DNA from: Fidelibacterota bacterium | Lineage (GTDB): Bacteria > Marinisomatota > Marinisomatia > Marinisomatales > UBA8229 | NCBI GenBank assembly: GCA_002686675.1 | Contig: NYYF01000059.1 | Span: 1 to 7,262, forward strand | Length of the DNA: 7,262 nucleotides | Direction: 5' to 3' | In this document: positions 1-5,520 of the stretch, piece after piece | Numbering within the stretch: position 1 is the stretch's first letter | Layout of the letters: each line of letters starts with the position of its first letter | Program-made: the position numbers and the translations under genes | The notes under the pieces: model-generated | The model's input: the letters and a program-made list of their open reading frames with translations, nothing else | The model's database searches: none | Told to the model about the DNA's origin: nothing

Positions 1-2
1 AA

Positions 3-911
3 AAACCGAAAGCAAAGAACTTTCCGGGATTATATCCTGAATGGGACAAGAACCATCCAATACATATTATTGGGCATAGTATGGGAGGGCAAACAGCCAG
101 AATGCTGCAGTATTTACTTGAAAGTGTTTTCTATTTGAAAGAAGAGGAAGAACAACCGGAAGAAAGTACCTTGTTAGGTTACGTTCATACCGGCTGGACC
201 GCTTCTATTACTACAATTTCTACTCCTCACAATGGTACAACCCTGTCTAACATTATTACGAAAGGCATCCCTTTTCTACAGGATGTTATGGGTGTAGCTG
301 CTGTAGTGGGGAATGATTTTTTTGACTTTGACTTGCAGCAATGGGGTTTTGAAAAAAGGAGAGAAGAAACGTGGGTAGCTTACTTCAGGCGCATGCGTGA
401 ACATAAAGCCTGGGGAACAAGGAATATGTGTGCCTGGGATGTAAGCCTGGAAGGTGCAAAATTATTAAACAACCTGACTCCAGTAAGTTCTAATATTTAC
501 TATTTTTCTTATGCTACATCAAACACCAAATTAGATAGTACCAGCGGATTTCACGTTCCCCATAAAAGTATGAACTTGATCTTACGGGCCAACGCCCGGA
601 TCATGGGTAGAAAAAAAGCCTATTGGACGGATGGTACAGCTACAGATTCTACATGGTATGAAAATGATGGGATCGTTAATACAATCTCACAATTAGGCCC
701 AACAACCGGAACAGATGGAGAAGACCACATCGTAGCTTATAAAGCTGGTAAATTATTGATCCCTGGTCAATGGTATCATATAAAAACATATAATTTGGAC
801 CATAAAGTTTTCATTGGTCATGGTTTAAAGGGTGATGAAAAAATAAGCGAAATGTTAGCACTTTTTAAAGACCAATGTAATCTGCTCCAATCTTTACCTG
901 CAAAAGAGTAA
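3..911 (+). CDS. Secreted lipase of the Geobacillus/Staphylococcus (family I.5/I.6) type, 5' end outside the window
   Basis: The frame is open from base 3, so the true start lies to the left; 302 residues are visible. It should hydrolyse ester bonds of acylglycerols, probably outside the cell. Seen: the nucleophile elbow GHSMGGQTARML with Ser at visible residue 26 (nt 78-80), ASITTISTPHNGTT just after it, the acid in WYENDGIVNT (Asp 222) and the base in NLDHKVFIG (His 267). From memory of the Geobacillus L1/BTL2 lipases (Ser113, Asp317, His358), these spacings fit well, and Asp 146 (CAWDVSLEGAKLLN) matches the zinc ligand Asp238; the zinc histidines would lie upstream of the window. The calcium ligands I recall after the catalytic His (Glu360, Asp365, Pro366) are not conserved here. 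About 110 mature residues plus a signal peptide should be missing. The gene is alone on the plus strand and converges on the minus-strand block. Confidence 0.93.
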   Translation, partial: KPKAKNFPGLYPEWDKNHPIHIIGHSMGGQTARMLQYLLESVFYLKEEEEQPEESTLLGYVHTGWTASITTISTPHNGTTLSNIITKGIPFLQDVMGVAAVVGNDFFDFDLQQWGFEKRREETWVAYFRRMREHKAWGTRNMCAWDVSLEGAKLLNNLTPVSSNIYYFSYATSNTKLDSTSGFHVPHKSMNLILRANARIMGRKKAYWTDGTATDSTWYENDGIVNTISQLGPTTGTDGEDHIVAYKAGKLLIPGQWYHIKTYNLDHKVFIGHGLKGDEKISEMLALFKDQCNLLQSLPAKE

Positions 912-1177
912 CTATATCCATATATAAAACAGCAATCAATTAGCATTGATGGTATATACACGTTCAAGATATCCCTTGAGCCCAGCGTAAGTCCAGATGG
1001 AAAGTACAGGCTTACGTTAATAGTTTTCTCCTTTACTGAAGCCCCGTAATCAAATTACCAAGGAATCCCATAGAAGCTGTTTTAAGGAAGTGACGTCTAT
1101 CTCCCTATTCAACACCTATACCGTATCTTGTAACTAAAAATAAGCACTACAAAGAAACTAAATGAAACTGAAAAATT
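912..1177. other. Convergent intergenic region with a startless open frame
   Basis: This stretch separates the lipase from the convergent SEC-C gene. In the lipase frame, reading stays open from 912 to a TAA at 1047-1049 (46 codons) and the second half looks protein-like (for example DGIYTFKISLEP, then SVSPDGKYRLTLIVF). It has no ATG and no recognisable family, so it may be a gene remnant or chance. The opposite strand is also open over part of it. From 1050 to 1177 I see no gene, and no clear terminator for the minus-strand gene. Confidence 0.35.
984..1018 (+). terminator. Possible hairpin downstream of the lipase
   Basis: AGCGTAAGTCC (984-994) pairs with GGCTTACGTT (1009-1018) through about ten base pairs with one bulged T and one G-U pair. 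The loop is 14 nt. A loose T-rich stretch (TTAATAGTTTTCTCC) follows. It lies 72 bases after the lipase stop. It could end lipase transcription, but the long loop and poor T-run make this weak, and it overlaps the open frame noted above. Confidence 0.3.
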
Positions 1178-1663
1178 TTAAGGGGTTGAAATATTTGGAG
1201 CGTCATGCAAATGTCCGTGTTCCGGAGACCAAATTTTACCATCAGGCACTTCACTAGGAGGTTGGGGAATTAATTTGGTTGATGGTTCGGGTGAAGTTGG
1301 ATTGATTACTGTTGGTGCATCATGCCAGTGTCCGTGTTCTGGAGACCAAATTTTTCCCTCTGGTGCTGGACCGGGTGGTGGAGTAATACCGGCTGATGAT
1401 CCAGAAGGATTTAGATTGATTGCTGTTGGTGCATCGTGCAAGTGTCCATGTTCCGGGGACCAAACTTTTCCAGGAGGCGGATTATTAATACCGCCAGATA
1501 AAAACACACTATAGATGACAAAAATTATACCTGCAAGAACCGCAGCACCCATAAGGTACATCCAACCCTTTCCGGTTTTTTCTGCTGATTTCTGGTGGCA
1601 ACTTTTGTACTTTTTACCACTTCCACAGTAGCAAGGATCATTCCGTCCGATTTGTATCTTGAT
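1178..1663 (-). CDS. SEC-C zinc-finger membrane protein with three GKxWSPEHGHxHDAP repeats, non-standard start
   Basis: The first in-frame ATG (1561) would give 127 residues, but the same frame continues upstream through a complete SEC-C motif, GRNDPCYCGSGKKYKSCH, to a TAA at 1673-1675. No ATG, GTG, TTG or CTG occurs between that stop and the motif. The start is therefore probably ATC at 1663 (161 residues) or ATA at 1657, behind a purine-rich AAGGGGG. Numbering from 1663: SEC-C zinc ligands Cys11, Cys13, Cys22, His23; one membrane helix at about 36-55; then an extracytoplasmic Pro-rich tail with three copies of GK(V/I)WSPEHGH(L/W)HDAP near residues 65-79, 103-117 and 142-156. Each copy offers three His plus Glu/Asp, so metal binding is plausible; this is inference. 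The SEC-C finger is known from the SecA C-terminus (SecB binding) and many small proteins. The gene follows the CPVC redox gene by 37 bases and is likely co-transcribed. The biological role is unknown. Confidence 0.75.
   Translation of the reverse strand: MKIQIGRNDPCYCGSGKKYKSCHQKSAEKTGKGWMYLMGAAVLAGIIFVIYSVFLSGGINNPPPGKVWSPEHGHLHDAPTAINLNPSGSSAGITPPPGPAPEGKIWSPEHGHWHDAPTVINPTSPEPSTKLIPQPPSEVPDGKIWSPEHGHLHDAPNISTP
1196..1471 (-). repeat. Three His-rich 15-residue repeats inside the SEC-C gene
   Basis: Copies lie at 1427-1471, 1313-1357 and 1196-1240 and encode GKVWSPEHGHLHDAP, GKIWSPEHGHWHDAP and GKIWSPEHGHLHDAP. Pro-rich linkers of 23 to 24 residues separate them. The units are nearly invariant in protein while the linkers differ, which suggests selection on the unit. 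Confidence 0.9.
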
Positions 1664-1667
1664 TTTT

Positions 1668-1674
1668 CCCCCTT
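1668..1674 (-). promoter_or_regulatory. Ribosome binding site that favours the non-ATG start of the SEC-C gene
   Basis: On the minus strand AAGGGGG overlaps the in-frame TAA. It lies 4 bases before ATC (1663) and 10 bases before ATA (1657), and it is far (over 100 bases) from the first ATG at 1561. It therefore supports initiation ahead of the zinc finger rather than at the ATG. Confidence 0.5.
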
Positions 1675-1700
1675 ATCTGTTTATTTATTAAAAGTTAAGA

Positions 1701-2207
1701 TTAAATCCAATTATCACAATCAAGATAATCGTATAATTCGTCATCCCCAAAATATATATTGTTTCTTCCTCTTTGGATCCAATTAATAGTTAAATTATCA
1801 TTCAAGACTATAATGGAAGGAAGTATTTGTTGTGGGTTTAGAAGCAGTCCAAGTGCTTTAGCAATTGATAAGTCATCATCGGGTATAAACGGAAATGGAA
1901 ATCCAGTAGTGAGTTTAACTTGAAGTACTTCTTTGCTGGTACCAGGTGAGAGAACAAGAAAAGTAACATTACATTTATTGAAGTTATCCAGCTGTTTTCC
2001 AATTCGAATTAATTGTATCTGACATACAGGACAGGAAGGAGATTTTATTGTTATGATAATTACTGTTGAGCCTTCGGTCAATTTCCCAACATTGATATTA
2101 TTTCCTTCAGAAGAGATTACTATTGACGGAAATGAAATGGCTTCATTTTTCAAATTGGCCGAAAACAATAATCCAAAACTCATTAAAATGGGTAATATTT
2201 TCTTCAT
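1701..2207 (-). CDS. Exported thioredoxin-fold (redoxin/TlpA-like) protein with CPVC motif
   Basis: 168 residues. A signal peptide is visible (MKKILPILMSFGLLFSAN, cleavage near residue 17-20), so the protein acts in the periplasm or envelope, possibly as a lipid-free thiol-disulfide enzyme. The core has the pattern of the AhpC/TSA-redoxin fold: a beta strand TVIIITIKSPSCPVC with Cys59 and Cys62 as the active pair, a helix, a second strand FLVLSPG, a third region PFIPDDDLSIAKALGL, and the usual proline before a strand at LPSIIVL (Pro130). Length fits a single-domain family member. Cys80 and Cys164 are extra cysteines. The start ATG follows a weak leader without a clear Shine-Dalgarno site. It precedes the SEC-C gene by 37 bases and probably forms an operon with it. 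Substrate is unknown; it could equally be a peroxiredoxin-like protein, but the CxxC pair argues for disulfide exchange. Confidence 0.82.
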   Translation of the reverse strand: MKKILPILMSFGLLFSANLKNEAISFPSIVISSEGNNINVGKLTEGSTVIIITIKSPSCPVCQIQLIRIGKQLDNFNKCNVTFLVLSPGTSKEVLQVKLTTGFPFPFIPDDDLSIAKALGLLLNPQQILPSIIVLNDNLTINWIQRGRNNIYFGDDELYDYLDCDNWI

Positions 2208-2237
2208 ATAAAGAAATTTACACTAATCTATGCGTAA

Positions 2238-2269
2238 CAAAAACAAAAAACCCGGCAAAAAGCGGGGCT
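2238..2269 (-). terminator. Rho-independent terminator
   Basis: On the minus strand AGCCCCGC (2269-2262), a TTTTT loop and GCCGGGTT (2256-2249) form an eight-position stem with one C-C mismatch and one G-U pair, followed by a T-rich run (TTTTTTGTTTTTG overlapping the end of the stem). It lies 23 bases after the stop of the decayed type IX tail and so was probably the terminator of that lost gene. Now it would stop transcripts coming from the TerB-like gene and isolate the redoxin/SEC-C pair, which then needs its own promoter. Confidence 0.65.
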
Positions 2270-2291
2270 TCATATTATTGTAGAGATTTCC

Positions 2292-2398
2292 TTACTTCAA
2301 CAGCACCATCTTCTTAGCTTACATAAACTCACCTGTATGTCTCTGGCATAGGTAGATACCAGCATTCACTGGATTCCAAAGCCGTCTGCAGTGAAGAG
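2292..2398 (-). pseudogene. Decayed C-terminal sorting domain of a type IX secretion cargo
   Basis: Reading the minus strand gives LFTADGFG, then after a one-base shift near 2375, NPVNAGIYLCQRHTGEFM, an in-frame TAA, and AKKMVLLK followed by a stop. This matches the typical end of type IX (Por) sorting domains in this bacterial group, in which G-x-P-V-x-A-G-I-Y is followed about 20 residues later by the terminal K-K-M-V-L-L-K. One base deletion and one CAA-to-TAA change would explain both lesions. No upstream cargo domain is present: the TerB-like gene ends ten bases before the fragment. The matching terminator follows directly, so this is the surviving 3' end of a former secreted-protein gene. 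Confidence 0.75.
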
Positions 2399-2408
2399 TT
2401 AACGTTTC

Positions 2409-2819
2409 TTATTCGTCTGGGATATCAATTTTGATATCCAGCTTTTCTTCAATAAGGGAAACCATCTCAGTCTCGGTAGATAAAATTATACCATCTGCAG
2501 CGATCAATTTTGTGAGTTTTGGGGAAAGATTGCTCTGGAGGTGGTCTTTGCTGAAATGTTTTTTAAGCTGGTCACAGACAGTGATTAAGTGATTTTTACG
2601 TTCAAAATCATTCATTGAAATAATAAGTTGGCATGCGCGTTGAAAGATTTCCTGAGCTCTTTCAGGTGTATGGTCGGGAAAGAATTTTGTCAGTGATTCT
2701 GACCAAACTTCCTTCTCTTCCCAGTCTATCTGATTGTCAGCTAATTGAAGGTGTGAAAATAGATATGTAATTAATTCTAAGGGTGAATATTCTGACACTG
2801 GTGTTTTCTGTTCGGACAT
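2409..2819 (-). CDS. TerB-like protein
   Basis: 136 residues, no signal peptide or membrane segment, so probably cytosolic. It has the two-fold helical pattern of the TerB (tellurite resistance protein B-like, DjlA N-terminal) fold: an early acidic segment LADNQIDWEEKEVW (residues 26-39) and a late segment LIAADGIILSTETEMV (105-120), each with the A-D-x-x-I-x-x-x-E pattern that binds metal in TerB. Helices fill the space between. The length is usual for a stand-alone TerB domain. Such domains are linked to membrane-associated stress or tellurite responses; a resistance role cannot be inferred here because no other ter genes are visible. It starts at ATG 2819 with no evident Shine-Dalgarno site. 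Its stop lies ten bases from a decayed secretion tail in the same frame, and the downstream terminator probably serves it. Confidence 0.75.
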   Translation of the reverse strand: MSEQKTPVSEYSPLELITYLFSHLQLADNQIDWEEKEVWSESLTKFFPDHTPERAQEIFQRACQLIISMNDFERKNHLITVCDQLKKHFSKDHLQSNLSPKLTKLIAADGIILSTETEMVSLIEEKLDIKIDIPDE

Positions 2820-2886
2820 AGTTTTTATTGACTAAAGTAAGGTGCTTTCTTTCATTTTAATATTCTCTTTCTTAATTCTCCATCTC

Positions 2887-2913
2887 TCCAATGTACCCAG
2901 AGGGATCAATTTG
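2887..2913 (-). repeat. Copy A of a three-copy intergenic element
   Basis: Minus strand CAAATTGATCCCTCTGGGTA then CATTGGAG, 34 bases after the stop of the MORN-TPR gene and directly behind the second type IX tail. It matches the copies at 7172-7199 (about 24 of 28 bases) and, less closely, 5294-5321. In one frame it reads LQIDPSGYIGEMEN before a stop. Confidence 0.7.
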
Positions 2914-2919
2914 TAGTGG

Positions 2920-2946
2920 TTACTTCAGCAGTACTACCTTCTTTAC
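2920..2946 (-). pseudogene. Orphan type IX tail, VKKVVLLK then stop
   Basis: Directly after the TAA of the MORN-TPR gene, in another frame, the minus strand encodes V-K-K-V-V-L-L-K and TAA. This is the signature last residues of type IX secretion C-terminal domains, and close to the AKKMVLLK remnant at 2292. Upstream of it in that frame lie only the last codons of the TPR gene, so the rest of the sorting domain is gone. The match is short, but an eight-residue signature with a correctly placed stop is unlikely by chance. Confidence 0.5.
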
Positions 2947-2947
2947 A

Positions 2948-4267
2948 TTACCAGTCATATCCATTTTCCTTGAGCCAGTCCTGAGCCTCTGTGTGTCCCA
3001 GCCGTGCTGCTTTTTTAGTGTCCTCCAAACCCCCACTTTTATCGCCTACAGAGTCTTTGCTTATAGAGCGATTCCAATAGGCCAAAGCATAATCAGGTTT
3101 TAGTTCAATGGCTTTCTCATAACTTTGTATGGCTTTAGTATAATTGTTTTGTTCTCCATAAGCAATCCCCAGATTAATATAGGCCAAAGCATAATCAGGT
3201 TTTAGTTCAATGGCTTTCTCCCACATCTGTATGGCTTTAGTGTAGTTATCTTGTTTTCCATAAGCAATCCCCAGGTTAATATAGGCATCAGCATCCTCCG
3301 GCTTTAGTTCAATGGCTTTCTCCCACATCTGTATGGCTTTGATGAGATTGTCCTGGTCTTTGTAAGCATTCCCTAGGTTGTAATGGGCATCAGCATCATC
3401 CGGCTTTAGTTCAATGGCTTTCTCCCACATCTGTATGGCTTTAGTATAATTGTTTTGTTTTTGATAAGCAATCCCCAGGTTGATATAGGCATCAGCATAA
3501 TCAGGCTTCAACTCAATGGCTTTTAAATAGAGTGAAATTTCTGCATTGTATTCTCCATTCATTCCAGCGTTGTAGCCTTTCTGAAACCAGCCTTCAGCAG
3601 CCATCTCTTCAACAGCCATCTCTTCAACAGCCTTTGCCTCTTCTTCGAGTCTGACTAATATATTATATTCTTCAACAGTTCCTTCCCGTTCCTTTTCACC
3701 CTTCTCATTCCAATAAGTCCACATGCCATTTATATTTCCATTAATATAAGTTATTTCAGAGGCCCTCGCACCAGTATAGTGCCACGATGTAAACACACCA
3801 TCTCTCTTACCGTTTTTCCAAGTTTGTTCGCCGCTTTTGAAACCGTTTTTATGCCAAAATGCCCACTTGCCCTGGCGACCGTGTATAGGAATTTCGTTTT
3901 TATCTTCATTCGTGCCATCTCCATTCCTATAATGTCCCACAGCCATTATTTTACTATTACTATAATAAAATTCCCACTGGCCACTCATCAATCCGGCCCT
4001 GAAGCTGCCCTTACTATAAATATCACCGTTCTCATGCCACCAGGTCCACTTACCATTCTTTAATCCGTCTCTAAATAATCCTTCCAGCTTTTTATTATCC
4101 GTATTTTTATACAAGGCAAATACTCTTCCCGAGTAAGGTTTGTCATCATTAATTTTAAACATAGCACCGCCGTATTCTTCGAGATTATTAATATTAACTT
4201 TGGTCTGTGAAAAAGATAGAGAGGCGATAAATACAAGTGCAATGGTAAAAAATAATGTTCGTTTCAT
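2948..4267 (-). CDS. Exported YwqK/MORN-like repeat protein fused to a TPR array
   Basis: 439 residues. Residues 1-20 form a signal peptide (MKRTLFFTIALVFIASLSFS). Residues 32-196 hold about six MORN_2/YwqK-type repeats with the pattern G-x-W-x-x-(W/Y)-x-x-N-G (GKWTWWHENG, GQWEFYYSN, GKWAFWHKNG, GVFTSWHYTG, GMWTYWNEKG), interrupted by the linker RNGDGTNEDKNEIPIHGRQG. A short acidic helix (205-224) leads to five full 34-residue TPR units (225-394) with the W/Y-x-x-L-G-x-A-Y and KAIELKP-D signatures, and a sixth partial unit with an end resembling Sel1-like motifs (GHTEAQDWLKENGYDW). Both modules mediate protein contacts; no catalytic residues are seen. Databases label MORN_2 proteins YwqK-family antitoxins, which is doubtful for an exported protein. 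The N-terminal half is paralogous to the gene at 5521-6615. No Shine-Dalgarno site; start chosen by the signal peptide and the shared leader. Confidence 0.88.
   Translation of the reverse strand: MKRTLFFTIALVFIASLSFSQTKVNINNLEEYGGAMFKINDDKPYSGRVFALYKNTDNKKLEGLFRDGLKNGKWTWWHENGDIYSKGSFRAGLMSGQWEFYYSNSKIMAVGHYRNGDGTNEDKNEIPIHGRQGKWAFWHKNGFKSGEQTWKNGKRDGVFTSWHYTGARASEITYINGNINGMWTYWNEKGEKEREGTVEEYNILVRLEEEAKAVEEMAVEEMAAEGWFQKGYNAGMNGEYNAEISLYLKAIELKPDYADAYINLGIAYQKQNNYTKAIQMWEKAIELKPDDADAHYNLGNAYKDQDNLIKAIQMWEKAIELKPEDADAYINLGIAYGKQDNYTKAIQMWEKAIELKPDYALAYINLGIAYGEQNNYTKAIQSYEKAIELKPDYALAYWNRSISKDSVGDKSGGLEDTKKAARLGHTEAQDWLKENGYDW
3080..3523 (-). repeat. 102-bp tandem repeat array encoding TPR units
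   Basis: Units begin at 3080, 3182, 3284 and 3386, exactly 102 bases apart, with a partial fifth at 3488. Neighbouring units share long identical runs (for example around the KAIELKP codons), more than protein constraint needs, which suggests recent duplication or gene conversion. A small 15-bp duplication (3603-3617 and 3618-3632) codes the EEMAVEEMA stretch just upstream in the protein. Confidence 0.9.
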
Positions 4268-4301
4268 TTTAGCTATTTTAATATGGTTGATAAAATTTAT
4301 C
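4268..4301 (-). promoter_or_regulatory. Leader shared by the two MORN-like genes, copy 1
   Basis: The 34 bases before the ATG plus the ATG match the corresponding leader of the gene at 5521-6615 in 30 of 37 positions, without gaps (GATAAAT, TCAACC, TAAAATG blocks). It is A+T-rich and lacks a Shine-Dalgarno site. It begins eight bases after the methyltransferase stop. It may hold a promoter or a translation leader, or simply date the duplication. Confidence 0.5.
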
Positions 4302-4309
4302 CAAAGAAT

Positions 4310-5128
4310 TCAATGTCCAGTTTTTTGATATGTCTTGGCCAAATATAAGGCACTGCCATCTTTAAAAGCATTGTAGATTTTTGAATTTTTCACACCAGCG
4401 AAATCTTTAAACGCTGGCTGAATCCATTTTGGGATATATTCACGGATTAGATCGATCTTACGCTCATGGATTTCATCCAAAGCCTGAATCACATTTTCAG
4501 TAATAATTTCGTTTTGAACCAATTGCAGTTGGGGATGACTTAAGGCTACTTCTAAAGCTTGGATCATATCAGCGCCACGAAGGTCCACCCAGCTAAAATA
4601 TCCCCCCGGTTTTAAAACGCGGGAAACCTCTTTCACAAAAGCATCCATATTTCCATAACAATGGGAAGACTCCACATTTATTACTACATCAAAATTATGA
4701 TCTTCAAAGGGCAGTTTTTCCGCATCACCATGAACAAAAGTGAGATTAGGTATATCTCCATGTATTTTTTGAGAAAGGCTGATGGCTGTAGGAGAAAAAT
4801 CTAAACCGGTCATTTCTGCTGGACTGTGATATCGTGCAACAAAGGATGTGCCGCCTCCCCTCCCTGATCCTACTTCTAATACATTGTTATTTTCAATTGG
4901 CACAGCGGAGGCTGCATAGTGATATAATTGGATAAAATGACGATCATTCTCATCTTTTTCTTCCAAATCTAGTTTTGTACTGCCATTTAAAGATGTGTAA
5001 CCATAATTCATATAAGCCCAACCTGTCTCTTGACCTCGTTTGGCCAAACGCTGGTACCACCATTTCCAGAGGCATTTCCGGACCTTCGGAGAAATTCTCA
5101 GAATAGAAGTGAATATTCTTGCTACCAC
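4310..5128 (-). CDS. SAM-dependent methyltransferase, phthiotriol dimycocerosate methyltransferase-like
   Basis: 272 residues, cytosolic. It has the class I Rossmann-type signatures in order: motif I VLEVGSGRGGG (83-93), the acidic ribose contact in TGLDFSP (Asp110), GDAEKLPF (134-141), FDVVINVESSHCY (146-158) and VLKPGGYF (171-178). The N-terminal segment WKWWYQRLAKRG...MNYGY, the phrase NVESSHCY and the end segment resemble, from memory, mycobacterial Rv2952, which O-methylates phthiotriol lipids; the substrate here is unknown and mycobacterial lipids are not implied. A lipid or polyketide-like substrate is an inference. The start is GTG at 5128: an in-frame TGA lies upstream with no ATG between, and the first internal ATG (residue 40) would cut conserved sequence. 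No good Shine-Dalgarno site. It ends 42 bases before the MORN-TPR gene. Confidence 0.85.
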   Translation of the reverse strand: MVARIFTSILRISPKVRKCLWKWWYQRLAKRGQETGWAYMNYGYTSLNGSTKLDLEEKDENDRHFIQLYHYAASAVPIENNNVLEVGSGRGGGTSFVARYHSPAEMTGLDFSPTAISLSQKIHGDIPNLTFVHGDAEKLPFEDHNFDVVINVESSHCYGNMDAFVKEVSRVLKPGGYFSWVDLRGADMIQALEVALSHPQLQLVQNEIITENVIQALDEIHERKIDLIREYIPKWIQPAFKDFAGVKNSKIYNAFKDGSALYLAKTYQKTGH

Positions 5129-5293
5129 TGGTTTTTTATCATCTATCGAAGGTTGTAACGCTCATTAGAAATTCATGAAACACTTGAAATACAGATTTGT
5201 GAGCTACCATCAAAATCATTAGTTACAATTTTATAATATGGTAAATAGGAAATGCATGATTCTAATAAACAGGTTCTCTATTGTATCTCTTCA

Positions 5294-5321
5294 TTTCAAT
5301 TTTCCCAGAAGAATTAGTTTG
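5294..5321 (-). repeat. Copy C of the three-copy intergenic element
   Basis: Minus strand CAAACTAATTCTTCTGGGAA then AATTGAAA, 23 bases after the stop of the Gly-rich pseudogene. Similar to copies A and B, including a partly matching stretch just before it (TAGCC-TTC against AAGCCGTCCTC in copy B). One frame reads LQTNSSGKIEMKRYN. In the rest of 5129-5344, ahead of the methyltransferase, I see no gene, repeat or clear promoter. Confidence 0.55.
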
Positions 5322-5344
5322 AAGGCTATTCTGAAACGGGCAGG

Positions 5345-5520
5345 TTATTTTTTACCTGACATCCCCAAGTCAAGATTACTGTGATGATTAGATAGTGTTA
5401 CCACTTCATCTTGATCAGTATTTGCTTCAACATCTCCAACCTCTTTGCCGTAATTATTTCGGGTAGGCATAAATTACTACCACCATTTTCACCAGACCCA
5501 GGATAGGTTGTTTCTATGCC
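5345..5520 (-). pseudogene. Frameshifted copy of the Gly-rich repeat protein
   Basis: Downstream of the coiled-coil MORN gene, one frame (5511-5470) reads TTYPGSGENGGSNL, like the AYLGTG-TKG repeats of the intact gene at 6688-7092. It then shifts at about 5470 to a second frame (5470-5345) reading NNYGKEVGDVEA and ending TLSNHHSNLDLGMSGKK and stop, against KLSGQNGNLGWGRSGKK and stop in the intact copy. The shared ending, the same strand and the same Gly-rich unit identify it as a paralogue. It lacks a signal/anchor segment and is broken by the shift. A short ORF of 41 codons (ATG at 5470) remains but is unlikely to be a functional gene. Confidence 0.72.

Noticed and set aside
1196..1471. Regularly spaced repeats as a possible CRISPR array
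   Set aside because: Only three units, spacing uneven and in coding frame; the conservation is at protein level. The same reasoning excludes the 102-bp TPR array.
1275..1514. Plus-strand ORF of 79 codons, Cys/Gly-rich with repeats
   Set aside because: It is the mirror of the GKxWSPEHGHxHDAP repeats of the minus-strand SEC-C gene; its repeats arise from that DNA.
2292..2411. Stop-codon readthrough joining the TerB-like gene to the sorting-tail remnant, which share a frame
   Set aside because: A cytosolic TerB domain without a signal peptide would gain nothing from a type IX tail, and the tail itself has a further in-frame stop; frame sharing has a one-in-three chance.
3779..4242. Overlapping ORFs on both strands (plus 3779-4063, minus 4060-4242)
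   Set aside because: Both lie wholly inside the MORN-TPR coding sequence, have no family resemblance and no start signals.
2409..4267. Tellurite resistance locus or YwqK toxin-antitoxin pair
   Set aside because: Only a lone TerB-like domain is present, with no other ter genes. The MORN-like proteins carry signal peptides and no toxin gene is adjacent, so the database labels should not be taken as function.
5345..5470. 41-codon ORF as a real small gene
   Set aside because: Its end is homologous to the Gly-rich protein but it lacks the anchor and repeats, and the missing part continues in another frame, so it is a remnant.
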